From contig NZ_FNOH01000001.1 in NCBI RefSeq assembly GCF_900106535.1, positions 310,001 to 374,000 of the forward strand: a DNA stretch of 64,000 bases, read 5' to 3'. The notes under the pieces are model-generated. The model was not told where the DNA came from, did no database searches, and saw only the letters and a list, made by a program, of their open reading frames with translations. Below are positions 8,847 to 17,478 of this stretch, piece by piece. The position numbers and the translations under genes were made by a program. The first letter of the stretch is position 1. The number at the start of each line of letters is the position of its first letter. Source of the DNA: Myxococcus xanthus (lineage in GTDB: Bacteria > Myxococcota > Myxococcia > Myxococcales > Myxococcaceae).

Positions 8847-9449
8847 CTACTCGATGCGGCACGCCTCGCTGAAGTCCAGGCGCGGGTTGCGCGGGAAGAG
8901 CTTCTCCGCGTCGCCGTAGCCGAGGTTGATGAGGAAGTTGGACTTCCACTTCCCCTCCGGGAAGAACGCCGCGTCCACCTTCGCGTTGTCGAAGCCCGCC
9001 ATGGGGCCGCAGTCCAGGCCCAGCGCCCGCGCGGCGAGGATGAAGTAGCCCCCCTGCAGCGAGCTGTTCATGTAGGCCGTCTTCTCGCGGGCCTCCGCGG
9101 GCATGGCGAGGAAGCCCGCCTTCATGTCGCGCAAGGGGAAGAGCTGGGGAAACTTTTCGTAGAACGCGGTGTCGTACGCGATGATGGCCGTCACCGGCGC
9201 GTTCATCGTCTTGTCCACGTTGCCAGGGGACAGGGTGGGCTTGAGCCGCTCCTTCGCCTCGCGGCTCTTCACGAAGACGATGCGCACCGGCTGCGAGTTG
9301 GCCGCCGTGGGCGCCATCCGGGTGAGCGCGTAGAGCTGCTGGAGGACGTCGTCCGCCACCGGCTTGTCGAGCCACGCGTTGTGGGTGCGGGCGTCGAGAA
9401 AGAGCTGGTTGAGGGCGTTGGCGTCGAGGCCTGCCTGCTGCGTTGCCAT
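8847..9449 (-). CDS. RutE-like nitroreductase (malonic semialdehyde reductase family)
   Basis: 200 residues from the ATG at 9449. The sequence follows RutE closely throughout: [12 protein letters not shown] near the start, [16 protein letters not shown] for FMN binding, [13 protein letters not shown], and the closing [10 protein letters not shown] and [10 protein letters not shown]. RutE reduces malonic semialdehyde from uracil breakdown to 3-hydroxypropionate with NAD(P)H. No other rut gene is nearby and the adjacent divergent HxlR regulator hints at redox or electrophile control, so a broader quinone/nitro or aldehyde reductase role is also possible. Confidence 0.85.
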   Translation of the reverse strand: MATQQAGLDANALNQLFLDARTHNAWLDKPVADDVLQQLYALTRMAPTAANSQPVRIVFVKSREAKERLKPTLSPGNVDKTMNAPVTAIIAYDTAFYEKFPQLFPLRDMKAGFLAMPAEAREKTAYMNSSLQGGYFILAARALGLDCGPMAGFDNAKVDAAFFPEGKWKSNFLINLGYGDAEKLFPRNPRLDFSEACRIE

Positions 9450-9538
9450 GGGCGAGTCCCTTCCTGGAGTGATTCGGCGCGTGAGCTTCATGGGCCACCG
9501 CCACGGTTCTTCAGGTAATGGGCTCGCTTTTAATCTGC

Positions 9539-9565
9539 AAGTGACTTCCAAAAAGTAAGTAGCTT
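9539..9565. promoter_or_regulatory. Candidate HxlR operator between nitroreductase and regulator genes
   Basis: AAGTGACTT at 9539-9547 is a palindrome around a central G, and an AAG-TAG-CTT palindrome follows within the next 20 bases, in an AT-richer patch of the 171-bp divergent gap. Its position suits a site where the HxlR protein represses both genes. No footprint-level evidence is visible. Confidence 0.3.
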
Positions 9566-9620
9566 GGGACTTCCGTGCCGGTGGCGGGGCGGCTCGCTAT
9601 ATTCGAGGGAGGAGGCGCCA

Positions 9621-9971
9621 ATGGAGCATCCGCTGACACGGTGTGCGCGGTTCGAGAAGGCCAGTGAGCTGATGGGGAAGCGCTGGACGGGCCTCATCCT
9701 GCGCATCCTTCTCGCGGGGCCCCGGCGCTTCGGCGAGCTGACGGACGCGATTGGCAGCATCAGCGAGCGCGTCCTGTCGGAGCGGCTCAAGGAACTGGAG
9801 GCGGAGGGCGTGGTGTCGCGTCACGTGGACGCGGGGCCTCCCATCCGCGTGGCGTACCAGCTCACGGAGAAGGGACAGGCGCTGTGGAAGGTCGTGGATG
9901 AGCTGGCGCGGTGGGCGGAGCGCTGGGTGGACATGAAGCCCTCCGCCGCTCGCAAGCGCAAGTCCGCGTGA
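9621..9971 (+). CDS. HxlR-family transcriptional regulator
   Basis: 116 residues. The ATG at 9621 has GGGAGGAGG at 9606-9614 in front of it. The layout is typical of HxlR: a conserved Cys near the N-terminus (TRCARFEKASELMGKRW), then GPRRFGELTDAIGSISERVLSERLKEL as the winged helix and a wing reaching YQLTEKG. Members sense quinones, aldehydes or other electrophiles, often through that Cys, and control an adjacent reductase. The divergent RutE-like gene is the obvious target. Confidence 0.9.
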   Translation: MEHPLTRCARFEKASELMGKRWTGLILRILLAGPRRFGELTDAIGSISERVLSERLKELEAEGVVSRHVDAGPPIRVAYQLTEKGQALWKVVDELARWAERWVDMKPSAARKRKSA

Positions 9972-9974
9972 GGT

Positions 9975-11114
9975 TCAGGCGCCGCCGCGCTTCGCGTCCG
10001 CTGGGGCGTTGGGGTGGCGGGCCAGCAGCATGCGCAGTTGGGGCTGACGCCGCACCGCTTCCTGCTTCAGCAAGTGCGCGATGAGGGCCGGCGGGGCCGC
10101 GCTCCAGCGGGCGATGTTCTGGATGAGCATGGGCGAACGGTAGGTGCGTCCGCACAGCAGCGACGCTGTCTTCCCATCCACCGGCAGGCCGATGAGCGCC
10201 GCCAGGGCACGGCCTTCCGTGTTGAGGATGAGCTCCACCTTCTCCTCCGCGGGGCCGCTGGCGAAGCGCTGGCGGAGCACCTCGCGCGCCGCGCGCCGCG
10301 TGGATTCCGGCACGTCGCGGTCATTGCCCACCTTGTGCAGCTCCATGAGCCGGCGTGCGCTCCACAGCCGCCGGAAGAGGCTGGCGGGGAGCTGCGGGTT
10401 GCGCACGAGCCAGCGCCGCACCCCTGTGTCCACCGCGAAGGCCGCCCGGGCGCACAGTGCCTCCAGGCCGACGGGGTTGCGGTGGTAGCGCGCCACGAGC
10501 CGCGCATGGGGCAGACCCGTGCGCGCGTTCTCCAGCACGGCCTTGATGACGGCGGGCACCGGGTCGAAGCATAGCGCGGAGAGGATGGGGTCCTCCGCCG
10601 CGTGGGCATGGGCGATGCGCTGGTCCTCGGGGAGCGGGTGCAGCCGCAGTTCGAAGAGCTGGCGGTAGTTGCCCAGGGCGGCTTCGGGCTCGTCTTCGGA
10701 GGACGGCTCGGCGTCCTGCGCGGTGTCGGGGGCGGGCGCGGCCTCCAGCGGTGTCAGGTCGAGCACGGGGAGGTCTGCTTCGGGCGCGGCGTCCAGCGGC
10801 GTCAGGTCGAGCACGGGGAGGTCTGCTTCGGGCTCGGGGGCCGCGGGGGACGTCCGTCGCTGGGGCTCGAAGGCCACTGGCGGAGCGGCGACAGGTGCCG
10901 CCGGGCTCGCGGTGGGCGTGGGCAGCAGCGCGCCCTGGGTGATGAGCCGGGAGAGGATGGTCCGCAGCCGCTCGGGGGGCAGGCCCGTCAGCGCGGGCAG
11001 GTTCCGGGCCGAGGTGGCGCCGTCCAGGCGGGAGAGCACGAAGCCCTCCTCTGGGCTGAGGGCCAGCGTCCGCAGGTCGACCGCGGGGTTCGGCTTGGGC
11101 ATCCACTCCGTCAT
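9975..11114 (-). CDS. Hypothetical protein with proline-rich repeat linker
   Basis: 379 residues from the ATG at 11114 (11132 is an alternative). Residues 10-65 (TLALSPEEGFVLSRLDG and following helices) resemble a small winged-helix domain found at the N-terminus of many myxobacterial proteins. A Pro/Ala/Glu-rich linker includes a 16-residue unit (PEADLPVLDLTPLDAA) present twice in tandem. The C-terminal about 230 residues are helical and begin NYRQLFELRLHPLPEDQRIA, a conserved myxobacterial region of unknown function. No signal peptide is seen, so it is cytoplasmic. Confidence 0.65.
   Translation of the reverse strand: MTEWMPKPNPAVDLRTLALSPEEGFVLSRLDGATSARNLPALTGLPPERLRTILSRLITQGALLPTPTASPAAPVAAPPVAFEPQRRTSPAAPEPEADLPVLDLTPLDAAPEADLPVLDLTPLEAAPAPDTAQDAEPSSEDEPEAALGNYRQLFELRLHPLPEDQRIAHAHAAEDPILSALCFDPVPAVIKAVLENARTGLPHARLVARYHRNPVGLEALCARAAFAVDTGVRRWLVRNPQLPASLFRRLWSARRLMELHKVGNDRDVPESTRRAAREVLRQRFASGPAEEKVELILNTEGRALAALIGLPVDGKTASLLCGRTYRSPMLIQNIARWSAAPPALIAHLLKQEAVRRQPQLRMLLARHPNAPADAKRGGA
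10744..10839 (-). repeat. Two-copy 48-bp in-frame tandem repeat
   Basis: Two near-identical 48-bp units start at 10744 and 10792 inside the gene above and encode the PEADLPVLDLTPL(D/E)AA linker repeats. The whole-codon length keeps the frame, so copy number could vary between strains without inactivating the protein. Confidence 0.8.
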
Positions 11115-11313
11115 GGCTCCAGAGTCTTTCATGACCTGGAGGCGTCCGGCAGGCCCGCGCCGAGGAGGTGGCACCGGGCTGGAAAACATGACGGATGCTG
11201 GACGGCCTGCCCGGCTGGTAGGCGTGCGGGGGGTACCCTTGCCTGTCCATGCCTACACGCTCTGCGTCGAGCCGGGTTGACGGGAGGGCGCCCAGGGGCC
11301 CTAACTTCCCACC

Positions 11314-11697
11314 ATGTCCGACCGCATCGAGACCTATGCCGAGTTCTGGCCGTTCTACCTGCGGGAGCACGCGCTGCCGTCCACGCGCTGGCTTCACTTC
11401 ACGGGCACCTCCCTGGGACTGGGGCTGGGCGTGACGGCCGTCGCCACGGGCCGCGGCGCGCTGGTGCCGGCCGCGCTCGTCGCCGCCTACGGCTTCGCGT
11501 GGTTCAGCCACTTCGTCATCGAGCGGAACAAGCCGGCGTCGTTCAAGTACCCGTTCTGGTCGTTCATCTCCGATTTCCGCATGGCGGGGCTGATGGCCAT
11601 TGGGCGGCTGGCTCCGCACCTGGAGCGTGCCCGGGCGGGCGGCGTGGGCTCGGGTGAAGTGGCCCGCGCGGTGCCCGCGACGCAGCAGGTCCGCTAG
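11314..11697 (+). CDS. Mpo1-like (DUF962) membrane protein
   Basis: 127 residues. The N-terminus FWPFYLREHALPSTRWLHF(T)GT and later FAWFSHFVIERNKPASFKYP match the DUF962/Mpo1 family, including its conserved His residues. In yeast Mpo1 is an Fe(II)-dependent dioxygenase of 2-hydroxy fatty acid (phytosphingosine) breakdown. Bacterial homologues are membrane proteins with two or more hydrophobic segments, as here. Stop overlaps the 3' end of the converging DUF4265 gene by 4 bases. Confidence 0.85.
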   Translation: MSDRIETYAEFWPFYLREHALPSTRWLHFTGTSLGLGLGVTAVATGRGALVPAALVAAYGFAWFSHFVIERNKPASFKYPFWSFISDFRMAGLMAIGRLAPHLERARAGGVGSGEVARAVPATQQVR

Positions 11698-12142
11698 GGC
11701 AGACACGCCTCCTCGTAGCCCCAACGCTCCTCGTCTTCACCTTCGTCGAGGAGCGGCTTCAAGGAGTCGAGTGGGACCGTGGGCGGCACGTCCACGGAGA
11801 TGAGCCCGGGGACATGGCTCCGCTCGACAGCGCAGCCGTGCTTCTCCAGGAGCTCCTTGACGGAGGGCACATCCTCCTCGTCGTGGACGATGAGGCGCAG
11901 GGTGGCATGGCCCGAAGGACGGACGACCTTCTGGAACCGAAGCTCTCCATCCACGTCCTTGGCCGAGACGACGTCTTCGCAGGCAACGCCCTTCGCGAAG
12001 AAGGGGACGTTGTCGAGTTGGAACAACCCCTTCCCCAGGGGAAGCGCCCAGAGTCCCTCGGAGTCCGCGGGGGGGAGTCGTCCTCGTCCTTCTCCAACTC
12101 GAAGATGACCTTGACCCGGTCATCACGCTTCGCGGTGCTCAT
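11694..12142 (-). pseudogene. DUF4265 gene, apparently frameshifted at a G7 tract
   Basis: The N-terminal part (start 12142, [20 protein letters not shown]) and the C-terminal part (FQLDNVPFFAKGVACEDVV onward to LP at 11694) are both good DUF4265 sequence but lie in different frames. Adding one base to the seven-G run at 12069-12075 restores a continuous protein reading DSEGLWALPLGKGLFQLDN through the junction, which is just what the family has there. So this is either a real frameshift mutation, a phase-variable tract or a base-call error in a homopolymer. The start overlaps the end of an HNH nuclease remnant by ATGA, a layout like a toxin followed by its immunity gene. Confidence 0.75.
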
Positions 12143-12288
12143 TTCGATTTCCCGTCGCAAGAGTGCTTGTTGCCCTTCTTGAGGTTGCGCTTCCGGCAGA
12201 GAAGCTGTCCATTGTCCACATCGCCTGCGCCGCCCTTCGACTTGGCGAGCTTGTGGTCGACATGGGCCTCGTTCGACGGCGGGACTTC
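12139..12288 (-). pseudogene. 3' remnant of an HNH nuclease gene
   Basis: The frame ending at a TGA at 12139-12141 encodes [28 protein letters not shown] and LKKGNKHSC. This is the H-N-H core: the VDH histidine, the N of DNGQLLC and the terminal N-x-x-K-x-x-x-H region. Only about 50 codons remain. The frame has a stop upstream and no ATG, so the front of the gene is gone. The stop is coupled (AAATGA) to the DUF4265 start. Such HNH domains are usual C-terminal toxin tips of polymorphic or Rhs-type toxins, which suggests a lost toxin gene. Confidence 0.7.
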
Positions 12289-12290
12289 AG

Positions 12291-12383
12291 TCTCGCGTCT
12301 TCCACTTCGAGAACATCATGGACCTGCACCCGACCTGCTACACGCACTTCGGGCTGGTGCTGGAGAAGCCCGCGAAGGTGTGA
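12291..12383 (+). pseudogene. 3' fragment of an unidentified gene
   Basis: A plus-strand frame reads [20 protein letters not shown] and closes LEKPAKV before the TGA at 12381-12383. The composition looks protein-like (His, Cys, Tyr, Phe in ordered places) although no plausible start precedes it, and it begins within three bases of where the opposite-strand HNH homology stops. It is probably the tail of another gene joined here by a rearrangement. The family was not recognised. Confidence 0.35.
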
Positions 12384-12501
12384 CGTGCGGGGCGCTGGGG
12401 GTTGCCCCCGGCGACCGTGCGGCCTGTCCTGGTCAACATCCGCGCTCCGGGGGCTACAGGGAGTAGCCACGCGGAACGTGGCCGACCTATACATCCCAGC
12501 C

Positions 12502-13224
12502 ATGGGACGCATTTTCGAGACACGCAAGGCCACGATGATGGCCCGCTGGAACAAGATGGCGAAGGTGTTCACGCGGATCAGCAAGGACATCGCCATCGCG
12601 GTGAAGGCGGGTGGGCCCAATCCCGATTCGAACTCCACGCTGCGCCGGGTGCTCCAGAACGCCCGCGCCGCGAACATGCCGAAGGACAAGGTCGACGCGG
12701 CCATCAAGCGCGCGAGCGGCCAGTCTGCGACCGACTACGAAATCGTACTCTACGAAGGCTACGCGCCCCATGGCATCGCGCTGCTGGTGGAGACGGCGAC
12801 GGACAACGTCGTGCGCACCGTGGCCAACGTGCGCATGCACTTCAACAAGCACAGCGGGAACCTGGGCACCGCGGGCAGCGTGGCCTTCATGTTCCAGCGG
12901 ATGGGCGTGTTCCGGTTGAACCCGGAGGGCTTGGACCTGGACTCGCTGGAGCTGGAGCTCATCGACCACGGCCTCCAGGAGATGGGTGAGGGCGTGGGAG
13001 AGAAGGGCGAGAAGCAGATCATCATCCGCTCCGCCTTCGCCGACTTCGGCCAGCTCCAGGCCGCCATCGAGGCCAAGGGCCTGGTGCCCGTCTCGGCGGA
13101 CTCCGAATACGTGGCGCTGAACCCCATCGAGCTGCCCGAGGACAAGGCCACCGAGGTGCTGGAGCTCGTGGACGCGCTGGAGCAGGACGACGACGTCCAG
13201 CGCGTGTTCCACAACCTGGCGTAA
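12502..13224 (+). CDS. YebC/PmpR-family protein
   Basis: 240 residues from the ATG at 12502. The N-terminus [20 protein letters not shown], then [27 protein letters not shown], and [14 protein letters not shown] are the standard YebC blocks, and length is normal. Known roles for the family are DNA-binding regulation and, more recently reported, relief of ribosome stalling; which applies here is not shown. The open frame reaches back to 12163 but that part is unrelated sequence. A hairpin follows the stop. Confidence 0.95.
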   Translation: MGRIFETRKATMMARWNKMAKVFTRISKDIAIAVKAGGPNPDSNSTLRRVLQNARAANMPKDKVDAAIKRASGQSATDYEIVLYEGYAPHGIALLVETATDNVVRTVANVRMHFNKHSGNLGTAGSVAFMFQRMGVFRLNPEGLDLDSLELELIDHGLQEMGEGVGEKGEKQIIIRSAFADFGQLQAAIEAKGLVPVSADSEYVALNPIELPEDKATEVLELVDALEQDDDVQRVFHNLA

Positions 13225-13238
13225 GGCAGGTGGCCGGG

Positions 13239-13260
13239 CCGGCCCTCGAATCAGGGCCGG
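13239..13260. terminator. Bidirectional hairpin between yebC and mbhA
   Basis: CCGGCCCT (13239-13246), loop CGAATC, AGGGCCGG (13253-13260). It sits in the 51-bp gap between two converging genes and can end transcripts from both sides. No U-run follows, as is common in this GC-rich genome. The mbhA mRNA is known to be stabilised during development by its 3' region, so this hairpin may matter for that. Confidence 0.65.
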
Positions 13261-13275
13261 TCCAGCCGGCGAGCG

Positions 13276-14079
13276 TCAGCCGAGTCTGGCGCGGAAGCCG
13301 ATGGGGCCCTCGCCGTTGTAGATCATGGTGCCAGCCAGCGTCTTGCCGCCGTCGCTGGACGCGACGTTGAGGGCGACGACGTTCTGGCCGTTGCGGGCGC
13401 CAATCATCCAGAAGCCACCCGGGTTCCAGGGCGCGGTGCTGCCGCCCCACTGGTTCTCCACGGTGTAGGTGTCCGGCGAGGTCAACGTGCCCCGGAAGCC
13501 AATGGGGCCCTCGCCGTTGTACGTCATGGTGCCCGAGAGCGTCTTGCCTCCGTCGTTGGACTTTGCGTCGACGTTGATGACGTTCTGTTTGCCGCGAGTG
13601 CCCAGCACCCAGACCCCGCCAGAATGCCAGGGCGCGGCGCTGCCGCCCCACTGGTTCTCCACCGAGTAGGTGTCGCCATCAGTCACCTCGCTCTTGAATC
13701 CGATGGGGCCCTCTCCGTTGTAGGTCGTGGTGCCGGTGAGTGTCTTGCCTCCGTCGTTGGACTTGATGCTGACGGCCACGATGTTCTGCTTGTCCCGGGC
13801 GCCGAGCACCCACACGCCGCCGGGCTGCCAGGGCGCGGAGGTGCCACCCCACTGGTTCTCCACCGTGTAGTTGTTGGCACTGGACAGCGTGCCGCGGAAG
13901 CCAATGGGGCCTTCGCCGTTGTACGTCATGGTGCCCTTCAGGGTCTTACCGCCGTCGTCGGACTTGATGTCGAGGGCCACCACGTTCTGCTTGTCCCGGG
14001 CACCGATGAGCCAGAGCCCACCCGGGTTCCAGGTCGCTTGCGAACCACCCCACTGATTCTGAACGAGATACGCAGCCAT
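13276..14079 (-). CDS. mbhA: Myxobacterial hemagglutinin MbhA (OAA-family lectin)
   Basis: 267 residues, exactly the length of MbhA, built of four tandem repeats of about 67 residues. Each repeat has NQWGG, a W-x-x-GG(V/L/F)W stretch, and DGGKTL..GTMTYNGEGPIGF. The fold is that of the Oscillatoria agardhii agglutinin family, whose two-repeat barrels bind high-mannose glycans. In Myxococcus xanthus the protein is made in large amounts in developing cells and accumulates at the cell surface and in the periplasm without a classical signal peptide; none is present here. The ATG at 14079 begins MAAYLVQNQWGG. Confidence 0.97.
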   Translation of the reverse strand: MAAYLVQNQWGGSQATWNPGGLWLIGARDKQNVVALDIKSDDGGKTLKGTMTYNGEGPIGFRGTLSSANNYTVENQWGGTSAPWQPGGVWVLGARDKQNIVAVSIKSNDGGKTLTGTTTYNGEGPIGFKSEVTDGDTYSVENQWGGSAAPWHSGGVWVLGTRGKQNVINVDAKSNDGGKTLSGTMTYNGEGPIGFRGTLTSPDTYTVENQWGGSTAPWNPGGFWMIGARNGQNVVALNVASSDGGKTLAGTMIYNGEGPIGFRARLG

Positions 14080-14164
14080 TCGTGACGTCCTTTGAGTCGA
14101 GGTTGGACTGACGCAACTGCGGGCTGGAGCCTGGACGGGGGTCGGCGGCTCCGCGCAGCCGCGA

Positions 14165-14180
14165 AGCAGATGGCGTGCCA
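14165..14180 (-). promoter_or_regulatory. Sigma-54 promoter of mbhA
   Basis: On the minus strand the sequence TGGCACGCCATCTGCT has GG and GC dinucleotides separated by exactly 10 bases, the -24/-12 spacing of sigma-54 promoters. It would start the mRNA near 14154, leaving a leader of about 75 bases. A sigma-54-like promoter with an upstream activating region was described for mbhA. The rest of the gap, 14181-14448, shows no gene and is the likely position of that region. Confidence 0.8.
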
Positions 14181-14448
14181 TTCGTCGTGAGAGGGACTTC
14201 CTCCTCTGTGAGGTGCTTGCGGGGTTGATGTGTTTGTCTTTGTTTGCGTCCAGCGCAGACGCAGACGCGTTGGGTAGGACGCGGACTGTGTATGGATTGG
14301 CTGCTAGGACTCTTGGGCGATGCCCCGCAGGGCTGGGTGGCCACCGCCCGTGTCATGGGGGCCTCCGGGGTGTCCTCTGACTACCTGGTGAGCCGGAAGG
14401 CGGGCGCATGGAGTCCCGACACGCGCCCGCGCACGTCGGCGTCTGGCT

Positions 14449-15105
<657 letters not shown>

Positions 15106-15200
15106 GCCCTACGCATAGCGGCCTGGCGTGCGCGATTCACCCCCAGAAAGGGCAGGCGTGCGGGCAGAGGGTGGCAGGCCGTCCCGCCTGCCGCGCTGCT

Positions 15201-17246
15201 TCATGCGTCCCCGAGCGTCGTGAGGGTGCGGGGCCAGTGGACGGTGAAGGTGGTGCCCTGGTCCCGGTTGGAGCGGACCTCCACGTGCCCCCCGTGTGCG
15301 CCGACAATCTGGCTGACGATGTAGAGGCCCAGGCCCAGGCTGCGTTTCTTCCTCGCGACGTCCTGCGGTGGCGCGGCTGCGGGCATGTTCTTGAACGGGT
15401 CGAACAGGCGCGGCATCAGCTCGGCCGCAATCGGCTCGCCGGTGTTGTGGACCTTCAGCACCACCTCATCCGCCTCTCCGCGCACCGTGACACACACCGG
15501 TCTGTCTTCCTGGCCATGCTGGATGGCGTTGGCCACCAGGTTGCCCAGCACCTGTGACACGCGGTCCGGGTCCCAGTTCCCTCGGGTGTCTCCGCTCGCC
15601 TCGAACACCAGCGAGCGCTCCGGGGCGCTGACCCGGAGCTCCTCCAGCGTCGCCTGGCATACCTCCACGAAGTCCATGGGCTGGCGGGCCACGGGAAGCC
15701 CCCCGCCCAGGCGGGTGCGGGCGAAGTCGAGGATGTCCGTAATCATGCGCCCCATGCGCGCGGTGGCCTTGCGGATGCGGTCCACGGCGCGACGCTCGGG
15801 GGGTGTCAGGTCCTCGGACCGCGTCAGTTGGAAGGCCGAGGCGTTGATGGCGTTGAGCGGGTTGCGCAGGTCGTGTCCCAACACCGCCATGAGTTGTTCC
15901 CGGAAGTCCACCGCCCGCTGGAGCACGGCCTCGGCCTGCTTGTGGTGGGAGACATCCACCACCGTGCAGCTCAAGCCCAGCACCCCTTGGTCGGGCGTGC
16001 GGATCGGGTGGAAGCTGGCCTGGAAGGTCCGGGCATCTCCAGGGATGGTGAACTCGACGGCGTCCACGGGTTCACCTGTCTCAATCGTGCGGCGGAACAT
16101 GGGCTCGAACGTGCCCACGGCCGTCACGGGGGCCATCTCCCGGAAGCGGCGGCCCAGGTGGGCTTCCGGCGAGTGGCCATCGATGTCCGCCAAGGCCTGG
16201 TTGATGCGCACGAAGCGCAACTCCCGGTCCAGTTGGGCGATGCCCAGAGGTGTGGAGGCCAGCAGCGCGTCCAGTTGCGCCAGCGAGCGCTGGGCGTCCG
16301 CGTGGGCCTGGCGCTCGCGGGCCCGGAGCCGGGCCTGCACCAGGTGCGCGGTGGCTCGCTGCGCCATGGTCCGGAACAAGAGGGCGTCCGGCTCGGAGAA
16401 GACGAAGGCGGTGCGCGAGCACATGTACGCCACGCCCAGGAGTTGGTCGCCATCCAGCAGGGGCACGCCGTACACGGCGCGCAGTCCTTCCTGCTTCAGC
16501 GTGGGCAGCGCCACGCGAGGGTCCGTGGACGCTGAGCGCAGCGTCAGGGGCTGACGCTGGCGGAGCACCTCGCCCACGAAGCCTTGCCCACGCTCCAGCG
16601 ACACGCCGAGCGCCTCGTCCGCGCCCAGGCCCACCGCGGCGCGCACCACCAGCGCGTCGCCTTCCACCAGCACGAACGCCGCCGAGTCGACCGAGAGCGC
16701 GGACTCCGCCAGGACGGTGAGCAGCCGCGAGGGGAGGCTGGCCATGGAAGGGCTGTCCAGCGTGGCCTGCGTCATCCGGTCCAGGGCCTGGAGGATGCGC
16801 TGCCGTCCCTGGGAGAAGGACGTCACCGTCCGGGTGACAATCCGGTCCAGCGCGTCCTCCATCCGCTCCAACTCGCCCGGCGCGGGGTAGGCCGCTTCGG
16901 CGTCCATCCTGCGGAGGATGCACTTGCGCAGGAGCGCGTACTCGGACGCCACCTGGCCCAGGTCGAAGCCGGCGTCCAGCCGGGACATCGCGTGCTCGTC
17001 CGGCACCGTGGTGAGGATTTCGTCCGGGCCGTGGTCGATGAGGTCCGCGAGCATGTCGAGCAACTGGGGCATGTGGTCCAGCAGCCACGAAGGCTGCGCC
17101 GCGTGTCCCACGTGAAGCGTCCGCATGGCCCGCTGCCAGTCCTCCAGCACCTCCTCCTGGTGGGCGCGCAGGAACGCCGCCGTCTTGAGCGTCCGAGCCC
17201 CGGAGGCCTCCTTGTCGCCCGCTGTGCGTGGCTCTGTCTCCAGCAT
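15201..17246 (-). CDS. Hybrid-sensor histidine kinase (RsbRD-like, GAF, PAS, HisKA, HATPase)
   Basis: 681 residues from the ATG at 17246. Residues 20-160 resemble the RsbR/RsbRD N-terminal helical sensor (FLRAHQEEVLEDWQ). A GAF domain follows (about 165-305), then PAS (about 325-435, with a PAC-like VVDVSHHK), HisKA with the phospho-acceptor His at 458 in LGHDLRNPLNAI, and HATPase_c with N-box GNLVANAIQHG, a G1 variant HNTGEPI and G2 GLGLYIVSQIVGAHGG. No membrane segment, so a soluble sensor. No response regulator is adjacent, so it is an orphan, as is common in myxobacteria. Confidence 0.9.
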   Translation of the reverse strand: MLETEPRTAGDKEASGARTLKTAAFLRAHQEEVLEDWQRAMRTLHVGHAAQPSWLLDHMPQLLDMLADLIDHGPDEILTTVPDEHAMSRLDAGFDLGQVASEYALLRKCILRRMDAEAAYPAPGELERMEDALDRIVTRTVTSFSQGRQRILQALDRMTQATLDSPSMASLPSRLLTVLAESALSVDSAAFVLVEGDALVVRAAVGLGADEALGVSLERGQGFVGEVLRQRQPLTLRSASTDPRVALPTLKQEGLRAVYGVPLLDGDQLLGVAYMCSRTAFVFSEPDALLFRTMAQRATAHLVQARLRARERQAHADAQRSLAQLDALLASTPLGIAQLDRELRFVRINQALADIDGHSPEAHLGRRFREMAPVTAVGTFEPMFRRTIETGEPVDAVEFTIPGDARTFQASFHPIRTPDQGVLGLSCTVVDVSHHKQAEAVLQRAVDFREQLMAVLGHDLRNPLNAINASAFQLTRSEDLTPPERRAVDRIRKATARMGRMITDILDFARTRLGGGLPVARQPMDFVEVCQATLEELRVSAPERSLVFEASGDTRGNWDPDRVSQVLGNLVANAIQHGQEDRPVCVTVRGEADEVVLKVHNTGEPIAAELMPRLFDPFKNMPAAAPPQDVARKKRSLGLGLYIVSQIVGAHGGHVEVRSNRDQGTTFTVHWPRTLTTLGDA

Positions 17247-17478
17247 CACCGGCCTCCCGAGGCCCTGGGGCCGCCCACCCCGCCGTTCACTTCCATTCTG
17301 GGGACGATGGCGCCTGCGTGCCTCGTCCCACCGTCGCTGGATGCGGGCCCGGTGGATGCCACCCCGGGCGGCACGGCGGCGCACTGTCCGCTCGGACGTC
17401 CAACTTCGGGCGCTTGCCACCGTGTCCGTGTGCTGGGGAGCTGTGGGCCCGCACGGGCTCGGTTAGGGTGTCTGCAAG

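Noticed and set aside
9598-9603. TATATT as a -10 box for the HxlR gene
   Set aside because: It is only 18 bases before the ATG, so the transcript would start within or after the ribosome site.
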